Source: Sphingopyxis sp. HIX
GTDB taxonomy: Bacteria; Pseudomonadota; Alphaproteobacteria; Sphingomonadales; Sphingomonadaceae
Direction: 5' to 3'
Assembly: GCF_001468285.1 (NCBI RefSeq)
Contig: NZ_LNSB01000002.1
Coordinates: 1 to 64,000, forward strand
Length of the DNA stretch: 64,000 bases
The position numbers and the translations under genes were made by a program. The notes under the pieces were generated by a model. That model was not told the DNA's origin, did no database searches, and saw nothing but the letters and a program-made list of their open reading frames with translations. Position 1 is the stretch's first letter; each line of letters starts with the position of its first letter. Positions 15,164-25,026 of the stretch are shown here, one piece after another.

Positions 15164-17149
15164 ATGTCGGCGACGAAAATCCTCTGGGGGCAGATCCTCA
15201 CCGTGTTCCTGATCGTCTTGATGACGACCTGGGGCGCCACGCAATGGACAGCCTACCGTCTCGGCTTCCAGCCCCAGCTCGGTCAGCCTTGGTTCGAACT
15301 GGCCGGATGGCCGATCTATTATCCCCCGGCCTTCTTCTGGTGGTGGTATTTCTACGACGCCTATGCGCCGCCGATCTTCGTCGAGGGCGCCTACATCGCC
15401 GCGTCGGGTGGCTTCATCTCCATCGCCGTCGCGATCGGCATGTCGGTATGGCGGGCGCGTGAAGCCAAGAATGTCGAGACCTATGGCTCGGCCCGCTGGG
15501 CACGACCGGAAGAGGTGAAGGCGGCAGGACTGCTCGGCCCCGACGGAGTCGTACTCGGCAGGCATGAGCGCGAGTATCTCCGCCATGACGGTCCGGAGCA
15601 TGTGCTGTGCTTCGCGCCGACCCGTTCCGGCAAGGGCGTGGGCCTGGTGGTGCCTTCGCTCCTGACCTGGCCGGGGTCGGCGATCGTCCACGACATCAAG
15701 GGCGAGAACTGGACGCTCACCGCCGGCTATCGCGCACGGCATGGCCGCGTGCTGCTCTTCGATCCGACGAACGCGAAGTCGGCGGCCTACAACCCACTGC
15801 TCGAAGTGCGCCGCGGCGAATGGGAAGTCCGCGACGTGCAGAACATCGCAGACATTCTCGTCGACCCGGAAGGCTCGCTCGAAAAGCGAAATCACTGGGA
15901 GAAGACATCGCACGCGCTTCTGGTCGGCGCGATCCTGCATGTCCTGTACGCAGAGGCCGACAAGACGTTGGCCGGCGTCGCCGCCTTCCTCTCCGATCCG
16001 AAGCGCCCGATCGAGTCGACGCTCGCGGCGATGATGAAGACCGCCCATCTCGGCGAGGCCGGTCCACATCCGGTGATTGCCAGCGCCGCCCGCGAGCTGC
16101 TCAACAAGTCCGATAACGAGCGCTCCGGGGTGTTGTCGACAGCGATGTCGTTCCTCGGCCTGTATCGCGATCCCGTGGTCGCGGCAGTTACCCGTCGGTG
16201 CGACTGGCGCATCGCCGACATGGTCGGCGGCAAGTATCCGACCACGCTCTACCTCGTGGTGCCGCCATCTGACATAAACCGGACCAAGCCGCTGATCCGC
16301 CTGATCCTTAATCAGGTCGGCCGCCGTCTGACCGAGGACCTCCAGGCGAAAGGCAATCGCCATCGGCTGCTGCTCATGCTCGACGAGTTTCCTGCGCTTG
16401 GGCGCTTGGACTTTTTCGAGAGCGCGCTCGCCTTCATGGCGGGTTACGGTCTGAAGGCGTTCCTCATCGCGCAATCGCTGAACCAAATCGAGAAAGCCTA
16501 CGGTCCGAACAACTCGATCCTCGATAACTGCCATGTGCGCGTCAGCTTCGCCACCAACGACGAGCGAACTGCGAAGCGCGTTTCGGATGCGCTTGGCACC
16601 GCGACCGAAATGAAGGCCATGAAGAACTATGCCGGCCACCGGCTATCGCCCTGGCTCGGCCACCTGATGGTGTCGCGCTCGGAGACTGCACGGCAATTGC
16701 TCACGCCGGGCGAGATCATGCAGCTCCCGCCGTCAGACGAGATCGTCATGGTCGCCGGCATCCCGCCTATCCGCGCAAAGAAGGCACGCTATTACGAGGA
16801 TCGTCGGCTTCAGGAGCGCATCCTTACGCCTCCCGCACTCACGAAGCCCGCAAGCGCTCGAGCCGACGATTGGAGCGCGCTCGCCATACCGGAACCTCCC
16901 GTGCTGAGTGCGCCAGCTACGGCAGATAACCTAGCCGACGACGACCCGACGGACTCCGAGCAACGGCATCAGCCTGAACTGAGCCGCATGAAAACCGTCG
17001 AACGCAAGGCGATCGTCGACAACGAATTCGAGATCGATCCTCGCGACGACGTCGATGAGGATGCTGCGCGCCTCAGCCGCATGACGCAGACCATGCGCCA
17101 GGTCGCTCGGCAGGCATCGCTCGATCCTGGCGATGGCATCGATCTGTAG
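15164..17149 (+). CDS. traG: TraG/VirD4-type coupling protein
   Basis: A 661-residue inner-membrane ATPase that links the relaxosome to the secretion channel. It has two N-terminal membrane segments (about residues 8-25 and 70-95), Walker A APTRSGKGVGL near residue 150, Walker B LLMLDEFPALG near 402, and the TraG-type sensor region (LIAQSLNQIEKAYG near 437). AAAGGAG at 15148-15154 places the start at the ATG at 15164; the GTG at 15155 is too close to it. The last 100 residues are acidic and poorly conserved. The CopG-like gene follows directly. Confidence 0.93.
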   Translation: MSATKILWGQILTVFLIVLMTTWGATQWTAYRLGFQPQLGQPWFELAGWPIYYPPAFFWWWYFYDAYAPPIFVEGAYIAASGGFISIAVAIGMSVWRAREAKNVETYGSARWARPEEVKAAGLLGPDGVVLGRHEREYLRHDGPEHVLCFAPTRSGKGVGLVVPSLLTWPGSAIVHDIKGENWTLTAGYRARHGRVLLFDPTNAKSAAYNPLLEVRRGEWEVRDVQNIADILVDPEGSLEKRNHWEKTSHALLVGAILHVLYAEADKTLAGVAAFLSDPKRPIESTLAAMMKTAHLGEAGPHPVIASAARELLNKSDNERSGVLSTAMSFLGLYRDPVVAAVTRRCDWRIADMVGGKYPTTLYLVVPPSDINRTKPLIRLILNQVGRRLTEDLQAKGNRHRLLLMLDEFPALGRLDFFESALAFMAGYGLKAFLIAQSLNQIEKAYGPNNSILDNCHVRVSFATNDERTAKRVSDALGTATEMKAMKNYAGHRLSPWLGHLMVSRSETARQLLTPGEIMQLPPSDEIVMVAGIPPIRAKKARYYEDRRLQERILTPPALTKPASARADDWSALAIPEPPVLSAPATADNLADDDPTDSEQRHQPELSRMKTVERKAIVDNEFEIDPRDDVDEDAARLSRMTQTMRQVARQASLDPGDGIDL

Positions 17150-17158
17150 GAGGCGGGG

Positions 17159-17590
17159 GTGACCAAACCTTTGAAGAAGCAGCGGCTGTCGGTCTATCTC
17201 GACCCGGACGTCATGAAGGCGCTCGCAGCCCATGCTGCCCGGCGCGATCTGTCCCTGTCACTGGTAGCCGAGGCCGGTATCGCTTCATTCCTCTCGCCGG
17301 ACGCTGCCGAGCGTCAGGAGGCCGCGACGACGAAGCGGCTTGACCAGCTCGACCGACGCATGGCGCGCATGGAGCGCGATCTGGGAATATCGGTCGAGAC
17401 GCTCGCCGTGTTCATCCGCTTCTGGCTGACCTCCAACCCGCCGTTGCCGGAGCCGGCGCAGGTCGCGGCTCGCGCCAAAGCGTCGGAGCGCTACGAAGCC
17501 TTCGTGACCGCGCTCGGCAGACGACTCGCGCAAGGTCCGAAGCTCAGGCAGGAAATCGCGGAAGACATCCCCGCGCGCGACGCGGAATAA
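17159..17590 (+). CDS. Ribbon-helix-helix (CopG-like) protein of the transfer region
   Basis: A 143-residue protein with an N-terminal ribbon-helix-helix motif (QRLSVYLDPDVMKALAAHAA, then RRDLSLSLVAEAGI, residues 8-43), a heptad-like middle (KRLDQLDRRMARMERDLG) and a helical C-terminus. Such proteins regularly lie between traG and trbB and are annotated as CopG-family regulators. It may control the trb operon or assist the relaxosome. It starts at a GTG with AGGAGGCGGG overlapping the traG stop, so it is in the traG transcript. The 170 bases after it are free for a trb promoter. Confidence 0.75.
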   Translation: MTKPLKKQRLSVYLDPDVMKALAAHAARRDLSLSLVAEAGIASFLSPDAAERQEAATTKRLDQLDRRMARMERDLGISVETLAVFIRFWLTSNPPLPEPAQVAARAKASERYEAFVTALGRRLAQGPKLRQEIAEDIPARDAE

Positions 17591-17759
17591 TCACTGTTTG
17601 ACGTATCACAAGTATTCGACCGTTCCGCCGTTTCCCTGTCTTTGTACGCCACAGTACGACGGCCACATGATGGTTGTTGTCACGCCATGATTTCTGCCTC
17701 TTCTACTCATCCCCGATCCAGGGGCGCCCGCGGCGGTCCCGCAAAAGAACGGGGACGAC
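17591..17759. other. Gap before the trb operon, probable promoter region
   Basis: This 169-base gap is the only sizeable one between the rlxS-traG unit and trbB, so it is the natural place for a trb promoter. I could not identify a convincing -35/-10 pair or a tra-box. TTGACG at 17598-17603 has no -10 at the right distance. Confidence 0.3.
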
Positions 17760-18740
17760 GTGACGGCAGCTCACCAGAAATCGGAGGCGATCCTTCGCGG
17801 TGCTCGGATGCTGCGCACTGCGCTCGGCCCGGCGATCGCCACGTTTCTGGAAGACCCCGCGATCGTCGAGGTGATGCTCAACCCCGACGGGCGGCTCTGG
17901 GTCGACCGGTTGTCGGAAGGTCTCTCCGACACCGGTGAACGCCTATCTCCAGCCGACGGCGAACGCATCGTTCGACTTGTCGCACATCACGTCGGGGCCG
18001 AGGTTCATGCCGGGGCGCCCCGCGTCTCCGCCGAACTGCCTGAAACAGGGGAGCGGTTTGAGGGCCTTCTGCCGCCGGTGGTGTCAGCGCCGGCTTTCGC
18101 GATCCGGAAGCCAGCCGTCGCCGTGTTCACGCTCGATGACTATGTCGCGGCTGGCATCATGCTGTCCGACCAAGCCGAAACGCTGCGTCAGGCCGTTCTT
18201 CATAGGCGGAACATCCTCGTCGCCGGCGGCACCTCCACCGGTAAGACCACGCTCACGAACGCCCTGTTAGCGGAGGTATCGAAGACATCCGATCGCGTCG
18301 TGTTGATCGAGGACACCCGTGAACTGCAATGCGCCGCGCCAAACCTGGTCGCAATGCGCACGAAGGACGGCGTCGCTTCTCTCTCCGATCTTGTCCGTTC
18401 CTCGCTGCGTCTTCGTCCCGACCGCATCCCGATCGGCGAAGTGCGCGGTGCAGAGGCGCTCGATCTGCTGAAGGCCTGGGGCACCGGCCATCCCGGCGGC
18501 GTCGGCACGATCCACGCCGGCACCGCTATCGGCGCTCTTCGCCGGATGGAGCAACTCATCCAGGAAGCCGTCGTCACGGTTCCGCGCGCGCTGATCGCCG
18601 AGACCATTGATCTGGTTGCGGTGCTCTCCGGCCGCGGCTCCTCGCGCCGCCTGACCGAGCTTGCCCGCGTCGAAGGCATGGGCCCCGACGGTGACTACTG
18701 CGTCACTCCAACAATTCCGTCCATCTCAGGAGACAGGTAA
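17760..18740 (+). CDS. trbB: TrbB, VirB11-type secretion ATPase
   Basis: A 326-residue hexameric ATPase of the VirB11/PulE superfamily that powers pilus assembly and secretion. The N-terminal domain includes [20 protein letters not shown] near residue 29. Walker A is [10 protein letters not shown] near 155, the Asp box [11 protein letters not shown] is near 180, Walker [13 protein letters not shown] is near 220, and the His box [13 protein letters not shown] is near 242. It starts at a GTG and begins the trb operon. TrbC overlaps its stop by one base. Confidence 0.95.
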   Translation: MTAAHQKSEAILRGARMLRTALGPAIATFLEDPAIVEVMLNPDGRLWVDRLSEGLSDTGERLSPADGERIVRLVAHHVGAEVHAGAPRVSAELPETGERFEGLLPPVVSAPAFAIRKPAVAVFTLDDYVAAGIMLSDQAETLRQAVLHRRNILVAGGTSTGKTTLTNALLAEVSKTSDRVVLIEDTRELQCAAPNLVAMRTKDGVASLSDLVRSSLRLRPDRIPIGEVRGAEALDLLKAWGTGHPGGVGTIHAGTAIGALRRMEQLIQEAVVTVPRALIAETIDLVAVLSGRGSSRRLTELARVEGMGPDGDYCVTPTIPSISGDR

Positions 18741-19072
18741 TGATCAAGCATGCCCTGCGCATCCGCCGTCACATCGCCACGGCGGCTTCCGTCACTTTCA
18801 TTTCCATAGCCCTCGCACCTGCCGCTCATGCGTCCGGTTCGTCGATGCCATGGGAAGCTCCTCTGCAGTCGATCCTCGAATCGATCGAGGGCCCGGTCGC
18901 AAAGATCATCGCGGTGATGATCATCATCATCACCGGCCTGACTCTCGCCTTCGGCGACACGTCGGGCGGAGCGCGCCGCCTGATCCAGATCGTGTTCGGC
19001 CTGTCGATCGCCTTCGCCGCGTCGAGCTTCTTCCTGTCGTTCTTCTCGTTCGGCGGCGGGGCGCTTGTCTGA
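18740..19072 (+). CDS. trbC: TrbC, VirB2-type pilin precursor
   Basis: A 110-residue prepilin with a long signal peptide ending ALAPAAHASG near residue 34, then two hydrophobic segments (about 52-72 and 83-105) separated by a short polar loop. This is the VirB2/TrbC layout. In RP4 the mature peptide is cyclised by TraF, whose homologue lies at 11450. Start and stop overlap the neighbouring trbB and trbD by one base each. Confidence 0.92.
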   Translation: MIKHALRIRRHIATAASVTFISIALAPAAHASGSSMPWEAPLQSILESIEGPVAKIIAVMIIIITGLTLAFGDTSGGARRLIQIVFGLSIAFAASSFFLSFFSFGGGALV

Positions 19073-19353
19073 TGGCCGTTGGAGCGGATCATAGCGCGGA
19101 CGTGCCGGGCTTTTCCGTGCCGGTTCATCGTGCGCTGACCGAGCACATCCTGCTCGGCGGTGCGCCGCGCTCGCTCGCGATCCTCAATGGCACCCTGGCC
19201 GCCGCGCTTGGCTTGGGCCTTCGCCTTTGGCTGGTCGGGCTGGCGCTATGGGCAGTCGGCCACTTCGCCGCCGTCTGGGCGGCCAAACGTGATGCGCAAT
19301 TTGTCGACGTCGTGCGCAAACATCTGCGCATCCCCGGCCACTTGGCGACTTGA
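19072..19353 (+). CDS. trbD: TrbD, VirB3-like inner-membrane protein
   Basis: A 93-residue protein with the VirB3/TrbD pattern: a short N-terminal region (FSVPVHRALTEHILLGGAPR) followed by one or two membrane helices around residues 34-70 and a basic tail. TrbD proteins sit beside the VirB4 ATPase in the inner-membrane complex and are sometimes fused to it. Here trbE follows directly. The ATG overlaps the TrbC stop. Confidence 0.88.
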   Translation: MAVGADHSADVPGFSVPVHRALTEHILLGGAPRSLAILNGTLAAALGLGLRLWLVGLALWAVGHFAAVWAAKRDAQFVDVVRKHLRIPGHLAT

Positions 19354-19364
19354 GGAGCCGGGCA

Positions 19365-21818
19365 GTGATGAACCTATCCGAATACCGCAATCGGAATACC
19401 CGGCTTGCCGACTTCCTACCCTGGGCGGCGCTCGCCGGCGAAGGCGTCGTCCTCAACAAAGACGGCAGTCTGCAGCGTTCGGCCCGCTTTCGCGGTCCTG
19501 ACCTCGACAGCGCAGTGCCAGCCGAGCTCGTCGCCGTCGCTGGCCGGCTGAACAACGCCTTCCGTCGCCTCGGTTCCGGCTGGGCCATATTCGTCGAAGC
19601 GCAGCGCCATGGCGCGGTGTCATATCCGGCAAGCACATTTGCCGACAGCGCTTCGGCGCTTGTCGATGCCGAGCGCAAGGCAGACTTTGAAGAAGCCGGC
19701 GCCCATTTCGAGTCCAGCTACTTCCTCACATTCCTTTATCTACCGCCGGCCGAGGATGCCGCCCGTGCCGAGACCTGGCTCTACGAGGGTCGGGACCATG
19801 CCGGCGTCGATGCGCGCGAAGTGCTCCGAAGTTTTGTCGATCGCACCGACCGTATCCTCAACCTGATAGACGCCTTCATGCCGGAGTGCGTATGGCTCGA
19901 TGACGCCGAAACGCTCACCTACCTGCATTCGACGATCTCGACGAAGCGCCATCGCGTCCGCGTGCCCGAAACGCCGATGTACCTCGACGCTTTGCTCGCC
20001 GATCAGCCGCTTACCGGCGGGCTGGAGCCCCGGCTTGGAGATGCGCACGTACGCATCCTCACTATCGTCGGCTTCCCGACCGCGACGACGCCCGGCATCC
20101 TCGACGAGCTGAACCGGCTCGCCTTTCCCTATCGCTGGTCGACCCGAGCGATCCTGCTCGACAAGACCGACGCGACCAAGCTGCTGACGAAGATCAGGCG
20201 GCAGTGGTTCGCAAAGCGCAAGTCGATCGCCGCCATTCTCAAAGAGGTGATGACCAACGAGGCATCGGCGCTCGTTGACACTGACGCAGCCAACAAGGCC
20301 GCTGACGCTGATATGGCGCTGCAGGAACTGGGCGCCGACTATGCCGGCCAAGCCTACGTGACCGCGACCATCACCGTCTGGGACGATGATCCCCGCGTCG
20401 CGGCCGAGAAGCTCCGGCTTGTGGAAAAGGTCATTCAGGGCCGCGACTTCACGGCGATGACTGAGACCATCAATGCTGTCGACGCCTGGCTGGGCTCACT
20501 CCCCGGGCATGTCTACGCCAACATCCGCCAGCCGCCCATCAGCACATTGAATCTCGCTCACATGATCCCGCTGTCAGCGGTGTGGGCGGGACCGGAACGG
20601 GACGAGCACTTCGATGCACCCCCACTGCTTTACGGCAGAACGGAGGGCTCGACCCCGTTCCGGCTTTCCATCCACGTCGGCGATGTCGGTCATACGCTGA
20701 TCGTCGGGCCGACCGGCGCCGGTAAATCGGTGCTTCTCGCACTCATGGCGCTCCAGTTCCGCCGCTATGCACAATCTCAGGTCTTCGCCTTCGACTTCGG
20801 CGGATCGATCCGCGCCGCGGCGCTCGCCATGCAGGGCGACTGGCATGATCTCGGCGGCGGTTTGACCGAGGGTTCCGAGGAGAGTGTGTCGCTCCAGCCG
20901 CTCGCCCGCATCGACGACGTCGCCGAGCGCGCCTGGGCCTCCGACTGGCTGATCGCGATCCTCTCCCGAGAGAGCGTGCCGGTCACGCCCGAGGTCAAGG
21001 AGCATCTGTGGTCGGCGCTTTCGTCGTTGGCGTCAGCGCCGGTCGCCGAGCGCACGTTGACCGGGCTGTCGGTACTTCTCCAGTCCAATGACCTGAAACA
21101 GGCGCTGCGACCCTACTGCGTCGGCGGCCCCTATGGCCGGCTGTTGGACGCTGAGGCCGAGCATCTCGGCGAGGCGCATGTCCAGGCTTTCGAGACCGAA
21201 GGTCTGATCGGCACCGGTGCAGCGGCAGCGGTGCTCGCCTATCTCTTCCATCGCATCGAGGACCGCCTCGACGGCCGGCCGACACTCCTGATCGTGGATG
21301 AAGGTTGGCTCGCCCTCGACGACGACGGCTTCGCCGGACAACTCCGCGAATGGCTGAAGACGCTGCGCAAGAAAAACGCCAGCGTCATCTTCGCCACCCA
21401 GTCGCTCTCCGACATCGACGGCTCTGCGATAGCGCCGGCGATTATCGAGAGCTGCCAAACGCGCATCCTCCTGCCGAACGAGCGCGCGGTCGAGCCGCAG
21501 ATCACCGCGATTTACCGCCGCTTCGGTCTCAACGACCGGCAGATCGAAATCCTCGCGCGGGCAACGCCCAAGCGAGACTATTACTGCCAGTCGCGACGGG
21601 GCAATCGCCTGTTCGAGCTGGGCCTGTCGGATGTGGCGCTGGCGCTGTGCGCAGCCTCATCCAAACAGCATCAAGCGATGATCGCCGATGTCCACGCCCG
21701 AAGCGGCACCGAGGGGTTCCTCGCCGAGTGGCTGGCGGCCAACCGACTCGACTGGGCTGCCGACCTGATCACCGACCTCACCAACGTCAATCAACAAGAC
21801 CCGGAGGCACGTCCATGA
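19365..21818 (+). CDS. trbE: TrbE, VirB4-type secretion ATPase
   Basis: An 817-residue VirB4-family ATPase, the usual size. Walker A is GPTGAGKSVLLALMAL near residue 447 and Walker B is LLIVDEGWLALDDDGF near 641, followed by FATQSLSDIDGSAIAPAI. It energises pilus biogenesis at the inner-membrane base of the channel. Two starts compete: the GTG at 19365 (seven bases after GAGGAG) and the next codon, the ATG at 19368. The longer TTG at 19350 lies before that ribosome binding site and was rejected. The stop overlaps trbJ as ATGA. Confidence 0.94.
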   Translation: MMNLSEYRNRNTRLADFLPWAALAGEGVVLNKDGSLQRSARFRGPDLDSAVPAELVAVAGRLNNAFRRLGSGWAIFVEAQRHGAVSYPASTFADSASALVDAERKADFEEAGAHFESSYFLTFLYLPPAEDAARAETWLYEGRDHAGVDAREVLRSFVDRTDRILNLIDAFMPECVWLDDAETLTYLHSTISTKRHRVRVPETPMYLDALLADQPLTGGLEPRLGDAHVRILTIVGFPTATTPGILDELNRLAFPYRWSTRAILLDKTDATKLLTKIRRQWFAKRKSIAAILKEVMTNEASALVDTDAANKAADADMALQELGADYAGQAYVTATITVWDDDPRVAAEKLRLVEKVIQGRDFTAMTETINAVDAWLGSLPGHVYANIRQPPISTLNLAHMIPLSAVWAGPERDEHFDAPPLLYGRTEGSTPFRLSIHVGDVGHTLIVGPTGAGKSVLLALMALQFRRYAQSQVFAFDFGGSIRAAALAMQGDWHDLGGGLTEGSEESVSLQPLARIDDVAERAWASDWLIAILSRESVPVTPEVKEHLWSALSSLASAPVAERTLTGLSVLLQSNDLKQALRPYCVGGPYGRLLDAEAEHLGEAHVQAFETEGLIGTGAAAAVLAYLFHRIEDRLDGRPTLLIVDEGWLALDDDGFAGQLREWLKTLRKKNASVIFATQSLSDIDGSAIAPAIIESCQTRILLPNERAVEPQITAIYRRFGLNDRQIEILARATPKRDYYCQSRRGNRLFELGLSDVALALCAASSKQHQAMIADVHARSGTEGFLAEWLAANRLDWAADLITDLTNVNQQDPEARP

Positions 21819-22585
21819 CACGTCTGATTCAAACCCACAGTCGCGCACTGCGCGTGACGGCCGCACTCCTCGCGGTCCCGCTCGCACTTTCACCGGTCCT
21901 CAGCACCCCGGCTGCCGCTCAGTGGATCGTCTACGACCCAACGAACTATGCCCAGAACGTCCTCACTGCGGCGCGGACCCTCCAGCAGGTGAATCAGCAG
22001 ATCACTCAGCTTCAGAACGAAGCTCAGATGCTGATCAATCAGGCGCGCAATCTTGCCAGCCTCCCGCACTCTTCGCTTCAGCAGCTTCAACAGTCGGTTC
22101 AGCGGACGCAACAGCTTCTGAGCGAGGCGCAGGGGATAGCCCTTAACGTCCAACAGATCGACCGAGCATTCCAGACCACCTATGGCAATGCCTCGATGTC
22201 CGCCTCGGATCAGGCGCTCGTCACACAGGCGCGGGAGCGCTGGCAGAACACTGTCGGTGGTCTGCAGGACGCTATGCGGGTCCAGGCGGGTGTTGTCGGC
22301 AACATCGACACCAACCGTACGGAGATGTCAGCGCTTATCGGCCAAAGCCAGGGCGCGACGGGGGCGTTGCAGGCGACGCAGGCCGGCAATCAACTGCTCG
22401 CACTGCAGGCCCAACAGCTCGCCGACCTCACCGCCGTCGTCGCCGCTAACGGGCGCGCTCAGAGCCTATCCGAAGCCGAGCGCGCCGCAGCGGCGGAACA
22501 GGGTCGTGAGCAGCGCCGTCGCTTTCTCACGCCCGGCAGCGGCTACCAGCCGGGCAATGCGCGCATGTTCCCGAACGGCAATTGA
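21815..22585 (+). CDS. trbJ: TrbJ, VirB5-like periplasmic/pilus-tip protein
   Basis: A 256-residue secreted protein with a signal peptide cleaved near AAAQWIV (residue 36), then long helices rich in Gln (QQVNQQITQLQNEAQMLINQ near 53, QSVQRTQQLLSEAQG near 90), the coiled-coil pattern of TrbJ. TrbJ is the VirB5-like minor pilus component. The conserved WIVYDPTNYAQNVLTAART just after the signal peptide supports the assignment. The ATG overlaps the trbE stop. Confidence 0.92.
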   Translation: MTRLIQTHSRALRVTAALLAVPLALSPVLSTPAAAQWIVYDPTNYAQNVLTAARTLQQVNQQITQLQNEAQMLINQARNLASLPHSSLQQLQQSVQRTQQLLSEAQGIALNVQQIDRAFQTTYGNASMSASDQALVTQARERWQNTVGGLQDAMRVQAGVVGNIDTNRTEMSALIGQSQGATGALQATQAGNQLLALQAQQLADLTAVVAANGRAQSLSEAERAAAAEQGREQRRRFLTPGSGYQPGNARMFPNGN

Positions 22586-22596
22586 GGGGACCGACC

Positions 22597-22983
22597 GTGG
22601 ACGGCAAATTGGTCGCTCGGATGGGCGCCGTGATTTTCGTCGCGGTTGCGGTCACCGCGACCGCGATCGAGATGTCCCGGAAAGAGGAAGTGCCTGAGGC
22701 TTGGTCGTCCGGACGAACGCCTCAAGAAACTGCGGATCCCCTGCGCGACGCGCTCATCCGCTGCCAGGCACTCGGTGAAGAAGGTCCGCGAGACCCCGCC
22801 TGCCGCCGGGCCTGGGCCGAGAACCGACACCGCTTTCTCGCGCCCGGTTCTCGTCCCGTCGAGCGCTTGCCGGACGTAGCATCACCCATCGGTGACGTCT
22901 TCAGCCCTCAACCACGAGGGACAGACGCGCAAGATCACGCGCCGACCGCGCCGAGCACGCCACAGATCAACGAAGCGCGATAG
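22597..22983 (+). CDS. trbK: TrbK-like entry-exclusion protein
   Basis: A 128-residue protein with one N-terminal membrane segment (about residues 6-25, MGAVIFVAVAVTATAIEM) and a polar domain containing PLRDALIRCQALGEEGPRDP, then ACRRAWAENRHRF, the signature of the alternative TrbK family found between trbJ and trbL in alphaproteobacteria. Entry exclusion is the proposed role by analogy with RP4 TrbK. The GTG at 22597, with GAGGGGA six bases upstream, is the start. Confidence 0.8.
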   Translation: MDGKLVARMGAVIFVAVAVTATAIEMSRKEEVPEAWSSGRTPQETADPLRDALIRCQALGEEGPRDPACRRAWAENRHRFLAPGSRPVERLPDVASPIGDVFSPQPRGTDAQDHAPTAPSTPQINEAR

Positions 22984-22987
22984 CATC

Positions 22988-24343
22988 ATGGGCAACACCG
23001 GCGTCATCGACCACTTCCTCGAGGTCTTCACTCGCTACATCGACAGCGGGTTCGGCCTGCTTAGCGGAGAGGTCGCCTTCATCGCCACGACCCTGATCGT
23101 CATCGACGTGACGCTCGCGGCACTGTTCTGGAGCTGGGGCGCCGACGACGACATCATGGCGCGGCTGGTGAAGAAAACGCTCTTCGTCGGCGTCTTCGCC
23201 TACATCATCGGCAACTGGAACAACCTCGCACGTATCGTCTTCGAGAGCTTCGCCGGTCTCGGGCTGAAGGCGAGTGGCACCGGATTTTCAACTGCGGACC
23301 TCATGCGCCCGGGAAGAGTCGCGCAGACCGGCCTAGACGCCGGTCGACCATTGCTCGACTCCATCTCCAGCCTGATGGGCTACTGGTCGTTCTTCGAGAA
23401 CTTCATCCAGATTGCCTGCATGTTTCTTGCCTGGGCGCTGGTCCTGCTCGCCTTCTTCATTCTCGCCATCCAGCTGTTCGTCACCCTCATTGAATTCAAG
23501 CTGACGACGCTCGCCGGCTTCGTCCTGATCCCGTTCGGCCTGTTCGGCAAATCCGCGTTTATGGCCGAGCGCGTGCTCGGCAACGTCATCTCCTCCGGCA
23601 TCAAGGTTCTGGTCCTCGCTGTCATCATCGGCATCGGGTCAACGCTCTTCTCAGAGTTCACTTCCGGTTTTGGCGGGCAGAATCCGTCGATCGACGAAGC
23701 CATGGCGATCGTGCTGGCCGCGTTGTCACTTCTCGGCCTCGGCATTTTTGGTCCCGGAATCGCCACCGGGCTCGTTTCTGGCGGCCCGCAGCTCAGTGCA
23801 GGCGCGGCGATAGGAACCGGCCTCGCAGCGGGCGGCGTGGTCGCTCTTGGCGCCGGCGCCGTCGGTGCAGCAGCCTCCGGCGGCGCGGCCTTGGCAGGCG
23901 GTGCGGCAGCCGCAGCTCGTGGTGGCGCCGCCATCGCGGGTGGAGCGTCCACAGCCTACAGCCTTGGCGCAGCCGGACAGTCCGGCGCGGCCGGGGTGGC
24001 CTCCGGCCTCGGAGGCGTTGCGCGTGCAGGCGGCAGCGCGGCTGTCTCACCTCTGCGCCGTGCCGCATCGCGCGCTGCCGACACAATGAGGTCAAGCTTC
24101 AACGCAGGCGGCAAAGCGGCGTTCGAAGCGACAGGCGGAACGTCCACCATGGGCTCGATAGGGGGTGATGCCGCCAGCGATGGCGCGGCGCCTGCGAGCG
24201 CTGGCGGGCCGCCGGCTTGGGCGCAGAGAATGCGCCGGTCCCAGCAAATGACTCACGCCGCCCAGGCCACGGCTCATGCCGTCCGCTCTGGCGACGCCCA
24301 TGGCGGCGGTTCCTCGGTAAATCTGACTCAAGGCGACCGCTAA
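22988..24343 (+). CDS. trbL: TrbL, VirB6-like channel protein
   Basis: A 451-residue polytopic membrane protein of the TrbL/VirB6 family. Residues about 20-290 carry five or six membrane helices (for example FIATTLIVIDVTLAALFWSW near 26 and FILAIQLFVTLIEF near 155). The C-terminal 150 residues are an Ala/Gly-rich, low-complexity tail, as is common in TrbL. The ATG at 22988 (MGNTGVIDHFLEVF) is the conserved family start, and the frame upstream overlaps trbK. The stop overlaps trbF (TAATG). Confidence 0.92.
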   Translation: MGNTGVIDHFLEVFTRYIDSGFGLLSGEVAFIATTLIVIDVTLAALFWSWGADDDIMARLVKKTLFVGVFAYIIGNWNNLARIVFESFAGLGLKASGTGFSTADLMRPGRVAQTGLDAGRPLLDSISSLMGYWSFFENFIQIACMFLAWALVLLAFFILAIQLFVTLIEFKLTTLAGFVLIPFGLFGKSAFMAERVLGNVISSGIKVLVLAVIIGIGSTLFSEFTSGFGGQNPSIDEAMAIVLAALSLLGLGIFGPGIATGLVSGGPQLSAGAAIGTGLAAGGVVALGAGAVGAAASGGAALAGGAAAAARGGAAIAGGASTAYSLGAAGQSGAAGVASGLGGVARAGGSAAVSPLRRAASRAADTMRSSFNAGGKAAFEATGGTSTMGSIGGDAASDGAAPASAGGPPAWAQRMRRSQQMTHAAQATAHAVRSGDAHGGGSSVNLTQGDR

Positions 24344-25026
24344 TGTTCAAACGACCATCCACTCACTACGGCAAGGCACCCGAGCCGGAGACGCCGTATC
24401 AACGTGCTGCCCAAGTCTGGGACGATCGGATCGGGGCCTCCAGGATCCAGGCGAAAAACTGGCGGCTGATGGCTTTCGGCTCGCTGATCCTTACGGCGGG
24501 GTTCGCCACCGCCCTCGTCGTGCAATCAGCTCGCGGGACCGTCGTGCCGTGGGTCGTGCAGGTCGATCGACTGGGTCAGTCCCAGGCGGTCGCACCCGCC
24601 GAGGCCGACTTCCGGCCCACCGATCCACAAATCGCCTTTCATCTCGCGCGCTTCATCGAACAGGTTCGCAGCATCCCGGCGGACGCGATCATCGTGCGCC
24701 AGAACTGGCTACGGGCGTACGACTTCACCACTGATCGCGGCGCCATGGCGCTCAACGACTATGCTCGCTCGAACGACCCGTTCACGCGGGTCGGCCGACA
24801 GCAGGTTGCTGTCGATGTCTCAAGCGTCATCCGCGCCTCGCCCGACAGCTTCCGCGTCGCCTGGGTCGAGCGCCGCTATGAGAACGGCCAGCTCGCCGAG
24901 ACCACGCGCTGGACCGCGATCCTGACGATCGTCGTGCAGGTCCCCCGCAACGCCGATCGGCTGAGGGCAAACCCGCTCGGCATCTATGTCAACGCCATCA
25001 ATTGGTCACGGGAGCTTGGGCAATGA
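24343..25026 (+). CDS. trbF: TrbF, VirB8-like inner-membrane protein
   Basis: A 227-residue VirB8-type protein: a short cytoplasmic N-terminus (MFKRPSTHYGKAPEPETPYQ), one membrane segment around residues 43-62 and a periplasmic NTF2-like domain. The domain includes VVPWVVQVDRLGQ near 66, VRQNWLRAYDFTTDRGA near 122 and a strand-rich end (YVNAINWSREL). It anchors the secretion core complex. It is translationally coupled to trbL (TAATG) and trbG (ATGA). Confidence 0.94.
   Translation: MFKRPSTHYGKAPEPETPYQRAAQVWDDRIGASRIQAKNWRLMAFGSLILTAGFATALVVQSARGTVVPWVVQVDRLGQSQAVAPAEADFRPTDPQIAFHLARFIEQVRSIPADAIIVRQNWLRAYDFTTDRGAMALNDYARSNDPFTRVGRQQVAVDVSSVIRASPDSFRVAWVERRYENGQLAETTRWTAILTIVVQVPRNADRLRANPLGIYVNAINWSRELGQ

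Noticed and set aside
14918..16639. 573-codon reverse-strand frame across rlxS and traG
   Set aside because: It is opposite the relaxase end and the TraG coupling protein with intact Walker motifs; no ribosome binding site or domain.
21305..21814. Upstream extension of the trbJ frame into trbE
   Set aside because: The stretch is Arg/Pro-rich and overlaps trbE in another frame; TrbJ clearly starts with a signal peptide at 21815.
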